From contig JAPPAP010000025.1 in the NCBI GenBank assembly GCA_026705465.1, positions 1 through 64,000 on the forward strand: DNA of 64,000 bases, in the 5' to 3' direction. The notes beneath the pieces are model-generated. The model searched no databases, was not told the DNA's origin, and was given only the letters and a program-made list of their open reading frames with translations. Origin of the DNA: a bacterium. Lineage in GTDB: Bacteria; Actinomycetota; Acidimicrobiia; Acidimicrobiales; Bin134. Positions 37,944 through 46,913 of the stretch are shown here, piece by piece; the first letter of the stretch is position 1, and every line of letters begins with the position of its first letter. Position numbers and translations under genes: made by a program.

Positions 37944-39086
37944 TCAGGCGGGCGCCTCGACCCGGTACAGCTTCTCGGCGTTGCCCCAGAGGAGCTGGTG
38001 TTGGGCTTCGGGGGACAGGTGGCCGATGCTGGCGGCGATCTTCTCCTCCACGTTGTCGTAGAGGCAGGTGGGGTGGGGGAAGTCGGTCTCGAACAGCACG
38101 TTGTCCAGCGGGATTCGGTCGCCCAGCATGTCCTGGGGCGCCGATTCCTCGAACCAGAAGGTGGTGTACACCTGGCCGGTGAAGTACTCGCTGGGCAGCC
38201 TGTCAAACTCCGGCCGGTCATTCATACCGCCGCCTTCGACGAACTGGTTGTCGACCGCCTCGAGCATGAAGGGCAGCCACCCGATGCCCGACTCCACCGA
38301 CACCACCCTCAGCTTGGGGAAGCGGGGGAGCACACCTGACAGCAGCAGGTCGCACACCTGGATGCCGTTCTTGGTGAACAGATCCACCGATTGCAGCGCG
38401 TAAGCCTCGGCGAAACCCCGCCGCTCTACCCGGGTGCGGTCCCAGTTGAACTCGCCGCTGCCGATGTGGAACGACACCACCATGTCGCAGTCGCACACCG
38501 CTGACCAGAACGGATCCCAGTGGGGTTCGCCCAGATAGGGAAGGCCGAACACCTGGGGTTCACCGGTGAAGTTCACCGACCGGTAGCCCTTCGCCGCGCA
38601 CCGTTGCACTTCGGCCACTGCACTGTCCACGTCCCAGAACGGGGTGGCCATCGACGGGATGAGCCGCCGGGAATCAGCGCTGCACCACTCGGACAGGAAG
38701 TCGTTGTAGGCCCGGACGCACTCGTATTTCAGCTCGGCGTCCTCGATGGACAAGAACTTCTGGGCGCCGAACCCACCCACGTTGGGATACAGCACCTCGG
38801 CCCACACCCCCCGCTGGTCCATGAGCTCCAGGCGGGCTTGGGCGTCGTAGGCTGCCGGATGCACCTCGTCGTAGCCAGCCGGGGAGTCGGGCATCGGCTT
38901 GGACCACCCTGCCGGGGCCGTCGGGCCCACCGCACCGATGCGCTCGTCGCCCAGCAGCCACACCTCTCGACCTTCGGCTACCTCCACCCGGGGAACAAGG
39001 TCGCGGTGGCGGGCCGACACCCGGCTAGTCCAGGTGTCGGCCGGCTCGGTGATGTGGGTGTCGACATCGATGATCGAATAGGCCAT
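37944..39086 (-). CDS. Amidohydrolase family protein (Amidohydro_2)
   Basis: A 380-residue metal-dependent TIM-barrel hydrolase. The metal motif DVDTHITEP opens the barrel; later strands carry SFHIGSGEFNWDR, VESGIGWLPFMLEAVD and the metal Asp in VLFETDFPHPTC. It is the ACMSD-like class seen in aromatic and steroid catabolism (hydrolysis or decarboxylation). ATG 39086 is used; the two codons upstream (TTG-TGT) are an artefactual extension. Confidence 0.88.
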   Translation of the reverse strand: MAYSIIDVDTHITEPADTWTSRVSARHRDLVPRVEVAEGREVWLLGDERIGAVGPTAPAGWSKPMPDSPAGYDEVHPAAYDAQARLELMDQRGVWAEVLYPNVGGFGAQKFLSIEDAELKYECVRAYNDFLSEWCSADSRRLIPSMATPFWDVDSAVAEVQRCAAKGYRSVNFTGEPQVFGLPYLGEPHWDPFWSAVCDCDMVVSFHIGSGEFNWDRTRVERRGFAEAYALQSVDLFTKNGIQVCDLLLSGVLPRFPKLRVVSVESGIGWLPFMLEAVDNQFVEGGGMNDRPEFDRLPSEYFTGQVYTTFWFEESAPQDMLGDRIPLDNVLFETDFPHPTCLYDNVEEKIAASIGHLSPEAQHQLLWGNAEKLYRVEAPA

Positions 39087-39157
39087 ACACAAGTCTCGCG
39101 CCGTTCATGCCGTTAATGCATTGGCGGCGGACTTCGGATCGGTCAAGGATTAAGGGC

Positions 39158-40870
39158 ATGAGCAACGCTGGCAGCCCGGGGGGCGATGAGCCCGGCGAGC
39201 GCAGCGACTTCATCCGCAGCCTGATCCGCCAGGACATCGCCGATGGCGTCTATGGCGGCCGGGTGCAGACTCGATTCCCGCCCGAGCCCAACGGCTATCT
39301 CCACATCGGCCACGCCAAGTCGATTTGCTTGAACTTCGACTTGGCCGCCGAATTCGGCGGCACCTGCAACCTCCGGTTCGACGACACCAACCCCGAGAGG
39401 GAGCGGGCCGACTTCGCGGCCGCCATCGAGGAGGACATCGCCTGGTTGGGCTACGAGTCCGACCGGGGCACCCTGTACGCCTCCGACTACTTCGACCAGC
39501 TCTACCAGTGGGCCGAGGACCTGATAGTGGCCGGATTGGCCTATGTGGACGACCAAGACGCTGAGGCCATCTCCGAGAACCGAGGCAGCTTCACCGAGGC
39601 AGGCACTGACAGCCCGTGGCGCAACCGCACGCCTGACGAGAACCTCGACCTGTTCCGGCGAATGGCCGCCGGCGAGTTCTCCGATGGCGAGCGGGTGCTG
39701 CGGGCCCGCATCGACATGACCCACGAGAACATGCTGATGCGCGATCCGGTGCTGTACCGCATTCGCCATCACACCCACCACCGCACCGGCGACCGGTGGT
39801 GCATCTATCCCACCTACGACTGGGCCCACGGCCAGAGCGACGCGGTGGAAGGGGTGACCAACTCCATTTGCACTCTGGAGTTCGACGCCCACCGCCCGCT
39901 GTATGACTGGTTTCTGGACCATCTCGACCTTCCCGGCGACCGCCCCCGTCAAACCGAATTCGCCCGCCTGAACATCACCCACGCGGTGTTGTCCAAACGC
40001 CGCCTGTTGCAGTTGGTGGGAGATGGCCATGTTGACGGCTGGGACGACCCCCGCATGCCCACCTTGCGGGGCCTTCGCCGCCGCGGTTTTCCGCCGAAGG
40101 CCATACGGGAGTTCTGCCGACACATCGGGGTGGCCCGGGTGGACGGCACCGTGGAGGTGGAGCTGTTGGAGTCGTTCGTCCGCCGCGAGCTGAACGAGAC
40201 GGCGCTGCGTCGGATGGCGGTGCTCGACCCGCTGCGCCTGGTGATTGAGAACTATCCCGAAGGCCAAGTGGAGATGCGAGAGGCGGGCAACAACCCCGAA
40301 GATCCTTCGGCTGGCGCCCGGCAGGTGCCGTTCTCCAGGGAACTCTACATCGAACGGGACGATTTCATGCTCGACCCGCCCCCCAAGTTCTTCCGGCTGG
40401 CGCCGGGGCGGGAAGTGCGGCTGCGGTCGGGCTACTTCGTGACCTGCACCGGGGTGGACACCGACGCCGACGGCAACGTCACCGAGGTCCGCTGCACCTA
40501 CGACCCCGAAACCGGCTCTGGTCAGGCTCCCGACGGCCGCAAGGTCAAAGCCACCCTCCACTGGGTGTCGGCCGCCCATGCTATAGACGGCCGGGCCGTG
40601 CTCTATGAGCGCCTGTTCACCGACTCCCATCCCGGCGCCGACGGCGCCGATCCCATGGACTCGCTCGACCCCGACTCCGCCCAGCTCATCGAGGGCGCTC
40701 GCTTCGAACCGGCCATGGCCGACATCGCCCCCGGCCAAGTGGTCCAATTCGAGCGCCTCGGCTATTTCGCCCGCGACCCCGAAACCCCCGACCTGTTCCA
40801 CCGCACCGTCGGTCTCCGAGACGAGTGGGCCCGCATCCAAAAACGCCAAGGCGCAAAGAAGGCCCCTTGA
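39158..40870 (+). CDS. glnS: Glutaminyl-tRNA synthetase
   Basis: A 570-residue class I synthetase charging tRNA-Gln directly. The HIGH motif is in PPEPNGYLHIGHAKS, the KMSKS equivalent is VLSKRRLLQLV, and DDTNPERE and WDDPRMPTLRGLRRRG are GlnRS-specific. ATG 39158 has AAGGATTAAGGG upstream. Most actinobacteria make Gln-tRNA by the GatCAB route, so a free-standing GlnRS is a lineage marker or a transferred gene. Convergent with the RCC1-like gene (9-bp gap). Confidence 0.96.
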   Translation: MSNAGSPGGDEPGERSDFIRSLIRQDIADGVYGGRVQTRFPPEPNGYLHIGHAKSICLNFDLAAEFGGTCNLRFDDTNPERERADFAAAIEEDIAWLGYESDRGTLYASDYFDQLYQWAEDLIVAGLAYVDDQDAEAISENRGSFTEAGTDSPWRNRTPDENLDLFRRMAAGEFSDGERVLRARIDMTHENMLMRDPVLYRIRHHTHHRTGDRWCIYPTYDWAHGQSDAVEGVTNSICTLEFDAHRPLYDWFLDHLDLPGDRPRQTEFARLNITHAVLSKRRLLQLVGDGHVDGWDDPRMPTLRGLRRRGFPPKAIREFCRHIGVARVDGTVEVELLESFVRRELNETALRRMAVLDPLRLVIENYPEGQVEMREAGNNPEDPSAGARQVPFSRELYIERDDFMLDPPPKFFRLAPGREVRLRSGYFVTCTGVDTDADGNVTEVRCTYDPETGSGQAPDGRKVKATLHWVSAAHAIDGRAVLYERLFTDSHPGADGADPMDSLDPDSAQLIEGARFEPAMADIAPGQVVQFERLGYFARDPETPDLFHRTVGLRDEWARIQKRQGAKKAP

Positions 40871-40879
40871 ACTGAAGCC

Positions 40880-42946
40880 TCAGGGCAGCAGCACCGCCCG
40901 GTTTCCATTGCCCCAGCATTCGATGGTTTGGTCGTCGCGTAGACCGCAGCTGTAGTTGTGGCCAGCGGTGATGGCGGTGAACATGCTGGAGGGTGCGTCG
41001 GTTTGTCCGCTGTGATTTTCACCCCAGCAGGTGACGGTTTGGTCTGACTTCAAGCCGCACGAATGATATGCCCCGGCGGTCACGGCTAGGAATTGGCCAG
41101 TGACGCTACCTGCCTGTCCATAAGCGTTAGCACCCCAGCATTCGATGGTTTGGTCGTCGCGTAGACCGCAGCTGTGGTTGTGGCCAGCGGTGATGGCGGT
41201 GAACAAGCTGGAGGGCGCGTCGGTTTGTCCGCTGTGATTTTCACCCCAGCAGGTGACGGTTTGGTCTGATTTCAAACCGCACGCATGAAAGACCCCAGAG
41301 GCCACCGCCAGGAATTGGCTCGGGGGTGGCTCCGCTTGTCCGAAGAAGGAGATGCCCCAGCATTCGATGGTTTGCTCGATGCGCAAGCCGCACGCATGAG
41401 AAGAACCGGTCGAGACCGAAGTGAACTCACCTTGCGGCACAAGATCCAGGCGGTTGTCCAATTCACCCCAGCATTCGATGGTTTGATCGACCTTCACCCC
41501 ACAGGTATTCCACGCGCCTGCATCTACGGCGATGAACTGGCCTGACGGCACGCTTGCCTGGCCATCGGTGTTGTCTCCCCAGCATACGGCGGTCTGGTTG
41601 GCACCGATTCCGCATGTATGAGAATCGAACGCGGAGATGGCGGTGAACTGGCCTGCGGGAGGGTCCGCCTGTCCCCCGAAGTTGTTTCCCCAGCACACTG
41701 CGGTTTGGTTGGCTCGGATTCCGCACGAGTGGTTAGCGCCGCTGTCAATGGCAACAAACCGTCCTAGAGGTGCATTCAATTGACTGAAACTGTTTGCACC
41801 CCAGCAGGCAACGGTTGCATCCAATCGCAACCCGCAAGTGTGATTTTCTCCAACCGCAACAGCGGTGAATTGGCCAGACGGTGCTTCTAGCACCCCGAAG
41901 ATGTCGACGCCCCAGCATTCGATGGTTTGATCGGCTCGCAGTCCACACGAGTGCAAGCCTCCGCTAGAAATGGCGGTGAACTGACCCGAAGGGGCACTCG
42001 TTCTCCCCTCTAATGAGTTGCCCCAGCAAGTGACGGTCTGATTCGGGCGCAGGCCGCAGGCGTAGTAGTGGCCAGTGGTGATCGCGGTGAACTGGCCGGA
42101 AGGTGCATCTAATGACCCCGCTAGGCTTTGTCCCCAGCAGATAGCGGTTTGGTCGAGTCGCAACCCACAGGTGTGAAAGCCTCCGGCATCGATGGCAGAT
42201 AACTGACCAGAAGGGGCGGACAGCGCCCAGTCAACTTCGGAACCCCAACAGACGGCGATATTGTTGGTGCGCAGACCGCATGTATGCCATCCGCCAGCGG
42301 AGATTTCGGTGAATTGTCCTGATGGCGCCTCCGCCTGCTGGTAGCCGTTGTGACCCCAGCAGATAGCGGATCGGTCAATTCGCAACCCGCACGAGTGTTC
42401 GTAGCCGGCGGTCATGACCGTGAATCGGTCTTTGGTCGAAGAATCTGTTTCCGGGGTTAGCGTCGGAATTGCGTGTGGGGTTGGTTCAGGTGTTGAGGCG
42501 GGTTCTGTGCCCGGAATGCGGGCTGGGGCCGGGTCTGGGGTCGGCAACGTCAAGGGTTCTGCATCGGTGGATAGCGCTTCAGCAGCCTGTTCTGAGGCTT
42601 GCTCTTGTGCTTCTAGTGGCGCTGGAGGCGTGGTAACGCCGCTGTCGGTTTCGGAAGGCCCTTCTTCTTGGGAGCTGCCGCCGTTCTCCGGCCGGGGGTT
42701 TGCGTCAAAGGTCTCATCGGTATCCAGGAACCGGGTTTCAAGCGGGGCTTCGCTGTTGTTGGCGATGGCCTGGACGCTGATGATGATGGCGGCGATCAGG
42801 GCGAGCACAGCGATGCTGGCGCCCAGCCGCTGGTTCCGCTGTCGCCGTCGGGCCCGGGCTCGAATGTCGCGGAGCGCGGGCTGGTCGAGGCGGATGCCTC
42901 CGGCTCTTCGGTCGAAGTGTTTTCTCAGTTCCTCGCTAATTCCCAT
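40880..42946 (-). CDS. Sigma-factor-linked membrane protein with RCC1-like repeats
   Basis: A 688-residue protein: a basic cytoplasmic N-terminus (1-40, with a run of Arg), one transmembrane helix (41-62), a Pro/Thr/Glu-rich linker (63-170) and 14 repeats of about 37 residues ending the chain. Each repeat has the pattern H-x-CGLR-x(7)-CWG, so paired cysteines recur throughout; the repeats resemble RCC1/BNR-type beta-propeller blades. It overlaps the ECF sigma gene by 11 bp. Position and topology suggest a regulator or anti-sigma-like sensor, but the short N-terminus lacks a recognisable zinc anti-sigma motif (HxxxCxxC). Confidence 0.82.
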   Translation of the reverse strand: MGISEELRKHFDRRAGGIRLDQPALRDIRARARRRQRNQRLGASIAVLALIAAIIISVQAIANNSEAPLETRFLDTDETFDANPRPENGGSSQEEGPSETDSGVTTPPAPLEAQEQASEQAAEALSTDAEPLTLPTPDPAPARIPGTEPASTPEPTPHAIPTLTPETDSSTKDRFTVMTAGYEHSCGLRIDRSAICWGHNGYQQAEAPSGQFTEISAGGWHTCGLRTNNIAVCWGSEVDWALSAPSGQLSAIDAGGFHTCGLRLDQTAICWGQSLAGSLDAPSGQFTAITTGHYYACGLRPNQTVTCWGNSLEGRTSAPSGQFTAISSGGLHSCGLRADQTIECWGVDIFGVLEAPSGQFTAVAVGENHTCGLRLDATVACWGANSFSQLNAPLGRFVAIDSGANHSCGIRANQTAVCWGNNFGGQADPPAGQFTAISAFDSHTCGIGANQTAVCWGDNTDGQASVPSGQFIAVDAGAWNTCGVKVDQTIECWGELDNRLDLVPQGEFTSVSTGSSHACGLRIEQTIECWGISFFGQAEPPPSQFLAVASGVFHACGLKSDQTVTCWGENHSGQTDAPSSLFTAITAGHNHSCGLRDDQTIECWGANAYGQAGSVTGQFLAVTAGAYHSCGLKSDQTVTCWGENHSGQTDAPSSMFTAITAGHNYSCGLRDDQTIECWGNGNRAVLLP
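40911..41354. repeat. Tandem 222-bp duplication within the RCC1-like gene
   Basis: The unit at 40911-41132 is repeated at 41133-41354. The first 150 bp or so differ at only about five positions, then the copies diverge. Each unit encodes two protein repeats (2 x 37 residues). This indicates recent expansion of the repeat domain. Confidence 0.85.
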
Positions 42947-43484
42947 AGGGGTCCTCCAGGAGATCCTCTAGGCGGTGCAGGGCGCGGCTGAGCCGGCTCT
43001 TGACCGTTCCCGGGGCGATGTTCAGGGCATCTGCGATCTGTCGCTCGGACCAGTCGAGGTAGTAGCGGAGCACCACAACCGATCGCTGCCCGACCGAGAG
43101 CTGCTCCAATGCGTGGTCCATTTGGTTGACCACCCCCAGGGCAATGTCTTCGGTTGGGCGGGACTGGGGCAAGGGCCGGCGAAGAATCTTGCGGAGGCGG
43201 GAGCGGGCCCAGTTGAGGCCCACCCGGTACACCCATCCGGCGGGATTCTGGTACTTGCCCACCGAGTTCCAGCGTTGGTAGGCCCGGGTCATCGCCTCGG
43301 CGGCGGCGTCCTGGGCCAATTCCACGTTGTTGAGCGTCAGGGTTAGAGCCCGACAAACGCCAGCGTGATTCCGCCGATAGAAGACCTCGAAATCGGGGAC
43401 CGCCTCGAGCCGGATATCAGGGATCTGAATCTCATCACCCTTGGTATTTTCGTCTGGTCGTTCAGCCGACACGCATCCGTCCAC
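42936..43484 (-). CDS. ECF RNA polymerase sigma factor (SigE-like)
   Basis: A 182-residue group 4 sigma factor. Region 2 spans about 33-100 (FEVFYRRNHAGVCRALTL, then AQDAAAEAMTRAYQRW) and region 4 about 120-180 (LSVGQRSVVVLRYYLDWSER, then GTVKSRLSRALHRLEDLL). It resembles the SigE-type ECF group of actinobacteria. It overlaps its downstream partner by 11 bp and has a consensus ECF promoter immediately upstream, so it probably transcribes its own operon. Confidence 0.95.
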   Translation of the reverse strand: MDGCVSAERPDENTKGDEIQIPDIRLEAVPDFEVFYRRNHAGVCRALTLTLNNVELAQDAAAEAMTRAYQRWNSVGKYQNPAGWVYRVGLNWARSRLRKILRRPLPQSRPTEDIALGVVNQMDHALEQLSVGQRSVVVLRYYLDWSERQIADALNIAPGTVKSRLSRALHRLEDLLEDPYGN

Positions 43485-43493
43485 TGCAACTTA

Positions 43494-43519
43494 AACGCAC
43501 AAAGCCCAGGGTAGGTTCC
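43494..43519 (-). promoter_or_regulatory. ECF-type promoter of the sigma operon
   Basis: On the minus strand GGAACC (43519-43514) and CGTT (43497-43494) are separated by 16 bp, the classical ECF -35/-10 layout. The -10 ends 9 bp before the sigma ATG at 43484, so transcription would begin at or next to the start codon and give a leaderless mRNA. This implies autoregulation. Confidence 0.7.
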
Positions 43520-43544
43520 ATTGCGCCGGGGTATTTCCGGGTGT

Positions 43545-44342
43545 CTATTCGATGGCAGGCCAGCGTTCGGCGGTGGTGTTGGTAGCGGGCCAGGCGTCAG
43601 CGTTGAGGGCGGCGTCGCTGCCGCCGTCCATAAACACCACTGAGCCGCAGAAGAGGCTGGCATCGGGCGACAGCAGGAAGGCCAAGAGGTTGGCCACCTC
43701 GGCAGCGCGCCCGGGTCGTCCGATGGGGATGGGGTACACGTCGCCCAGGTTCATGATCATTTCAAGATTGTCGGCCACCAGTGGGGTGTCGATGAGGCCG
43801 GGAGCCACTGCATTGAGCCGGATGCCCGAGCCGATCCAGTCGTCACCGATGGCGGTGCGGCGGATCCAGCGGGCCAGGGCCAGCTTGCTGGTTGCATAGG
43901 CCGTGCCAGGGTCGGAGCCGGCTAGCTCTCGGGCTTGAGCCTCGTCGTCGTCCAGGCAGGCTTCAACCAGCCCGTCGGGCAGGGAGACCAGCGTGGTGCT
44001 GGAGTTGGAGCTGATGGCCACCGCCGAGGCGTCGGTGCCCTGGGCTAGCAAGGGGCGCAGCCCCTCTACGGTGGCCACGGCCCCGAAGTAATTGATGGAC
44101 ACAACCTGCTCGGGATCAGGTCCTGTGATCCCCGCTCCAGCCACCAGTCCGTCGATCCGCCCGCCGCTAGCTGCGGCCACCGCGCCAACCATTTCGGTAC
44201 GCCCCTCGGGAGTGGAAAGGTCGGCAATGACCTCGGCGTCGCGTATGTCCACCCCGATCACCTCGTGGCCGTCTCGGGCGAGCCGCTCCCTGGTGGCTTG
44301 GCCAATGCCGCCTGCGGATCCAGTGATGACAATCGTTCCCAT
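43545..44342 (-). CDS. SDR-family oxidoreductase
   Basis: A 265-residue classical short-chain dehydrogenase. The NAD motif is TGSAGGIG and the catalytic Tyr/Lys pair is in TAYATSKLALARW, with the Ser in AISSNSSTT. A long insert before the Tyr and RLNAVAPGLIDTPL resemble 3-alpha-hydroxysteroid dehydrogenase-like SDRs. It lies 15 bp downstream of an enoyl-CoA hydratase gene; both fit lipid or steroid breakdown. Confidence 0.9.
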   Translation of the reverse strand: MGTIVITGSAGGIGQATRERLARDGHEVIGVDIRDAEVIADLSTPEGRTEMVGAVAAASGGRIDGLVAGAGITGPDPEQVVSINYFGAVATVEGLRPLLAQGTDASAVAISSNSSTTLVSLPDGLVEACLDDDEAQARELAGSDPGTAYATSKLALARWIRRTAIGDDWIGSGIRLNAVAPGLIDTPLVADNLEMIMNLGDVYPIPIGRPGRAAEVANLLAFLLSPDASLFCGSVVFMDGGSDAALNADAWPATNTTAERWPAIE

Positions 44343-44357
44343 GGGTAAATCCTTATC

Positions 44358-45161
44358 TCATCCGGGGTCCAGGGGTGCCCATTGGGGCTCGCGTTTTTCG
44401 GCGAAGGCGGCCGGTCCTTCGATCTGGTCGGGGTGGCCCCATATGCCGGTCATGTGGAATGCGCCAGTCTTGCTGGCTTCGGTGAGGCCGTGTTCCATGG
44501 CGTCCCACAGGGCCTTCTTGGTGGCGGCCATGGCTGAAGGGGAGTTGCGGGCGATGGCCTCGGCGATCTCGCCGGCTCGCTCCCGCAGGCGCTCGGGCGG
44601 ATCGACGATCTCGCTGATCATGCCCAGCTCGTAGGCCCGTTGGGCGCCCATTCGCTCGTGGGCCCCCATCAACGCCATGCGCATGACGGTTTCAGCGGGC
44701 ATCTTCTTCAGCAGCGCGATGGCCTCCAGAGCCACGACCTGCCCTACCGACACATGGGGGTCGAAGAACTGGACATCGGAGGCGGCGATCACGATGTCGG
44801 CGTCGGCCACCCAGTGGAACCCGCCCCCGCAGCAAATCCCGTTGACCGCGGTGATCACCGGCTTGCGCACTTTCTGGTGCCAAGAGGTGAAGTGCAGATC
44901 GAAGTTCTCAACCGACTCCCGGTAGCGCTCCATGCCCTGCCCATCGGTGGCCAACTCCACCACATCCACCCCGGTTTGGAAGGCCCGACCCTCGCCGGTG
45001 TGGACGATCACCCGCACTTCGGGGTCTCGGTCCAGCTCCAGCCAGGCGTCGGCGAACTCCTCTCGCATCTTGGAGTTCATGGCGTTGAGCTGGTCGGGGC
45101 GGTTGTTGATCAGCCATCCCACCCGGCCCTTTCGCTCCACGATCAGCGTCTCGTAGCCCAT
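44358..45161 (-). CDS. Enoyl-CoA hydratase/isomerase family protein
   Basis: A 267-residue crotonase-fold enzyme. The oxyanion-hole segments are EGRAFQTGVDVVEL and NGICCGGGFHWVADADIVIA. The usual catalytic Glu after GGG is replaced by a His/Trp context, so hydratase activity is uncertain and an isomerase or hydrolase role is possible. It is divergent from the DM13 gene (93 bp) and leads a two-gene unit with the SDR. Confidence 0.87.
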   Translation of the reverse strand: MGYETLIVERKGRVGWLINNRPDQLNAMNSKMREEFADAWLELDRDPEVRVIVHTGEGRAFQTGVDVVELATDGQGMERYRESVENFDLHFTSWHQKVRKPVITAVNGICCGGGFHWVADADIVIAASDVQFFDPHVSVGQVVALEAIALLKKMPAETVMRMALMGAHERMGAQRAYELGMISEIVDPPERLRERAGEIAEAIARNSPSAMAATKKALWDAMEHGLTEASKTGAFHMTGIWGHPDQIEGPAAFAEKREPQWAPLDPG

Positions 45162-45254
45162 CTCGCCAGTCTGTCGCAGCGGTCACAGAAATGCCCGGTC
45201 ATTGGGGAGGGTCATCATCTGTGATTTTGGATTTCTCCCCGTACATTGAGGGGT

Positions 45255-46034
45255 ATGAAACGGCTGATATCCCGCTTGTGGGGCTGGTTGAAGGCACTGT
45301 CGATCCGGACCAAGGTGCTCATCGCCGTGGTGTTGGCTGCCCTGCTGGGCGTGTTGATCTGGTTGGTGTTCTTCTGGTTCGCCTTCCAGACCTATTTCAT
45401 CGACGACAAGGTAGAAGAGGCTGGCCCGGTGTTCGACAGCGGCGCGGTGGCTGAAACCCCGGCTGTCGAACCAGGTGCCCCAGCCCCTACGGCTGCCGAC
45501 CCCGGCACTCCGGCTGCGGAGACGACAGCCCCGGCTCCCGAGACCGATTCCGCCGCGCCGACACCAACCTCAGGCTCCATGCCGGGCGACGAGTTGTCGG
45601 AGGAGCTCATCGCCGAGATGGACGAGGCTATGGAAGAGCTGGGCATGCCCGAGGAGATGCCGGTCGAGGAGACCATGCCGGATATGCCCCAGGTGAGGGT
45701 GGAGGCATTGGGTGAGTTCATCAGCCGAAGTCACCCGACGCGGGGGCAAGTGGAGGTGTTGGGCGACGGCACCGGCCAGCGGTTCCTGCGGTTTGAGGAC
45801 TTCAGGACCGACAATGGCCCCGACCTAAACGTTTATCTGAGCGCGGCTCCCCCCGACGCCCCCGTCGACCAGTTCACCGACTTGTATGTCGACCTCGGCG
45901 ATCTAAAGGGCAACGTCGGGTCGCAGAACTACGAGGTCCCCCGCGATCTCGACCTCGACCTCTACTCCACCGTGGTGATCTGGTGCGTGAGATTCTCGGT
46001 GGTGTTCGGTGCCGCCGAGCTTGTCCCTAACTGA
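45255..46034 (+). CDS. Membrane-anchored DM13-domain protein
   Basis: A 259-residue protein: basic N-terminus, one transmembrane helix at 21-46, an Ala/Pro/Thr-rich and acidic linker (about 55-150), and a C-terminal DM13 domain (about 155-259) with FRTDNGPDLNVYLSA and TVVIWCVRFSVVFGAAEL. DM13 domains are linked to cytochrome-like redox or adhesion roles; the conserved Cys in IWCVRF is present. ATG 45255 has GAGGGG upstream; a TTG 9 bp earlier is not needed. TACATT at 45243-45248 may be its -10. Confidence 0.85.
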   Translation: MKRLISRLWGWLKALSIRTKVLIAVVLAALLGVLIWLVFFWFAFQTYFIDDKVEEAGPVFDSGAVAETPAVEPGAPAPTAADPGTPAAETTAPAPETDSAAPTPTSGSMPGDELSEELIAEMDEAMEELGMPEEMPVEETMPDMPQVRVEALGEFISRSHPTRGQVEVLGDGTGQRFLRFEDFRTDNGPDLNVYLSAAPPDAPVDQFTDLYVDLGDLKGNVGSQNYEVPRDLDLDLYSTVVIWCVRFSVVFGAAELVPN

Positions 46035-46056
46035 TTCTGGCTAGCCTGGGCCGGGC

Positions 46057-46866
46057 ATGAAGCCCTATCCAACGCCACCCGAAGGCCTGCAAGTGGTCGT
46101 GGCGCCGCCGATCTTGACCCTCACCCTCGACCGTCCCCAGCGTCGCAATGCCCTGACTGACGACATCGTTCTGGCTCTGATCGACACCTTGGAAGCGGCC
46201 AGCGCCGATGAGGAGATCAGGGCGGTTCTGCTCAACGCTACCGGCGACAATTTTTGCAGTGGTTTCGACTTGGCCGGTCGCGCTGGCGACGGAATCCGGC
46301 CCCGGCCAGGCAGCATCTCCCGGCGCATGCCCTATCTGGTGAACCGGCTCATCCCGGTGATGCTGGAGGTGCAGGTACCCATTGTGTGCGCGGCACGGGG
46401 ATGGGCGGTGGGCCTGGGTCTCAGCCTGGTGCTGGCCTCGGACTTCGCGGTGGCGGCTGACGACGCCCGACTGCGGGCGCCATTCACGGCCATGGGCATC
46501 ACCCCCGACAGCGGAACCTCCTGGCTGCTGCCCCGGCTAGCCGGTGTGGCCCGAGCCAAGGGAATGCTGATGCTGGGCGAGGAAGTTTCCGGAGCAGAAG
46601 CGGCCGATTGGGGACTCATCTACCGGGCTGTGCCCCCCGACCGCGTCGATGCCGAGGTGGCTGCATTGACCGTTCGGCTGGCCTCATCGGCCACTGTGGC
46701 CGTCGGGCTAACCAAGACCCTCGTCCAGCGGGGCAGAGAACGCAGCCTGGAGGCCCACTTGAGCGAAGAGGCGTTTGCCATGGAGCTGTCGTCCCGCTCG
46801 GCCGACTTCCGAGAGTGGGCCTCGTCCCGCCAAGAAGACCGCCCCCCCGAATTCACCGGCCACTAA
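46057..46866 (+). CDS. Enoyl-CoA hydratase/isomerase family protein
   Basis: A 269-residue crotonase-fold enzyme. The CoA/oxyanion loop is GDNFCSGFDLAGR and the second is AARGWAVGLGLSLVLASDFA; the Asp-containing ITPDSGTSWLLPRLAG matches isomerase-like members. It starts 22 bp after the DM13 gene and ends 47 bp before the selenoprotein gene. Acyl substrate unknown. It differs clearly from the hydratase at 44358-45161, so it is not a recent duplicate. Confidence 0.9.
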   Translation: MKPYPTPPEGLQVVVAPPILTLTLDRPQRRNALTDDIVLALIDTLEAASADEEIRAVLLNATGDNFCSGFDLAGRAGDGIRPRPGSISRRMPYLVNRLIPVMLEVQVPIVCAARGWAVGLGLSLVLASDFAVAADDARLRAPFTAMGITPDSGTSWLLPRLAGVARAKGMLMLGEEVSGAEAADWGLIYRAVPPDRVDAEVAALTVRLASSATVAVGLTKTLVQRGRERSLEAHLSEEAFAMELSSRSADFREWASSRQEDRPPEFTGH

Positions 46867-46913
46867 GAAGTTCTCAGTCCAGCTCCAACCACACCGCCCG
46901 GTAGTCTGCGGGC

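Noticed and set aside
40880-42440. Regular repeats that might suggest a CRISPR array or satellite
   Set aside because: The periodicity of about 110 bp encodes in-frame 37-residue protein repeats with drifting codons; there are no identical short repeats with unique spacers.
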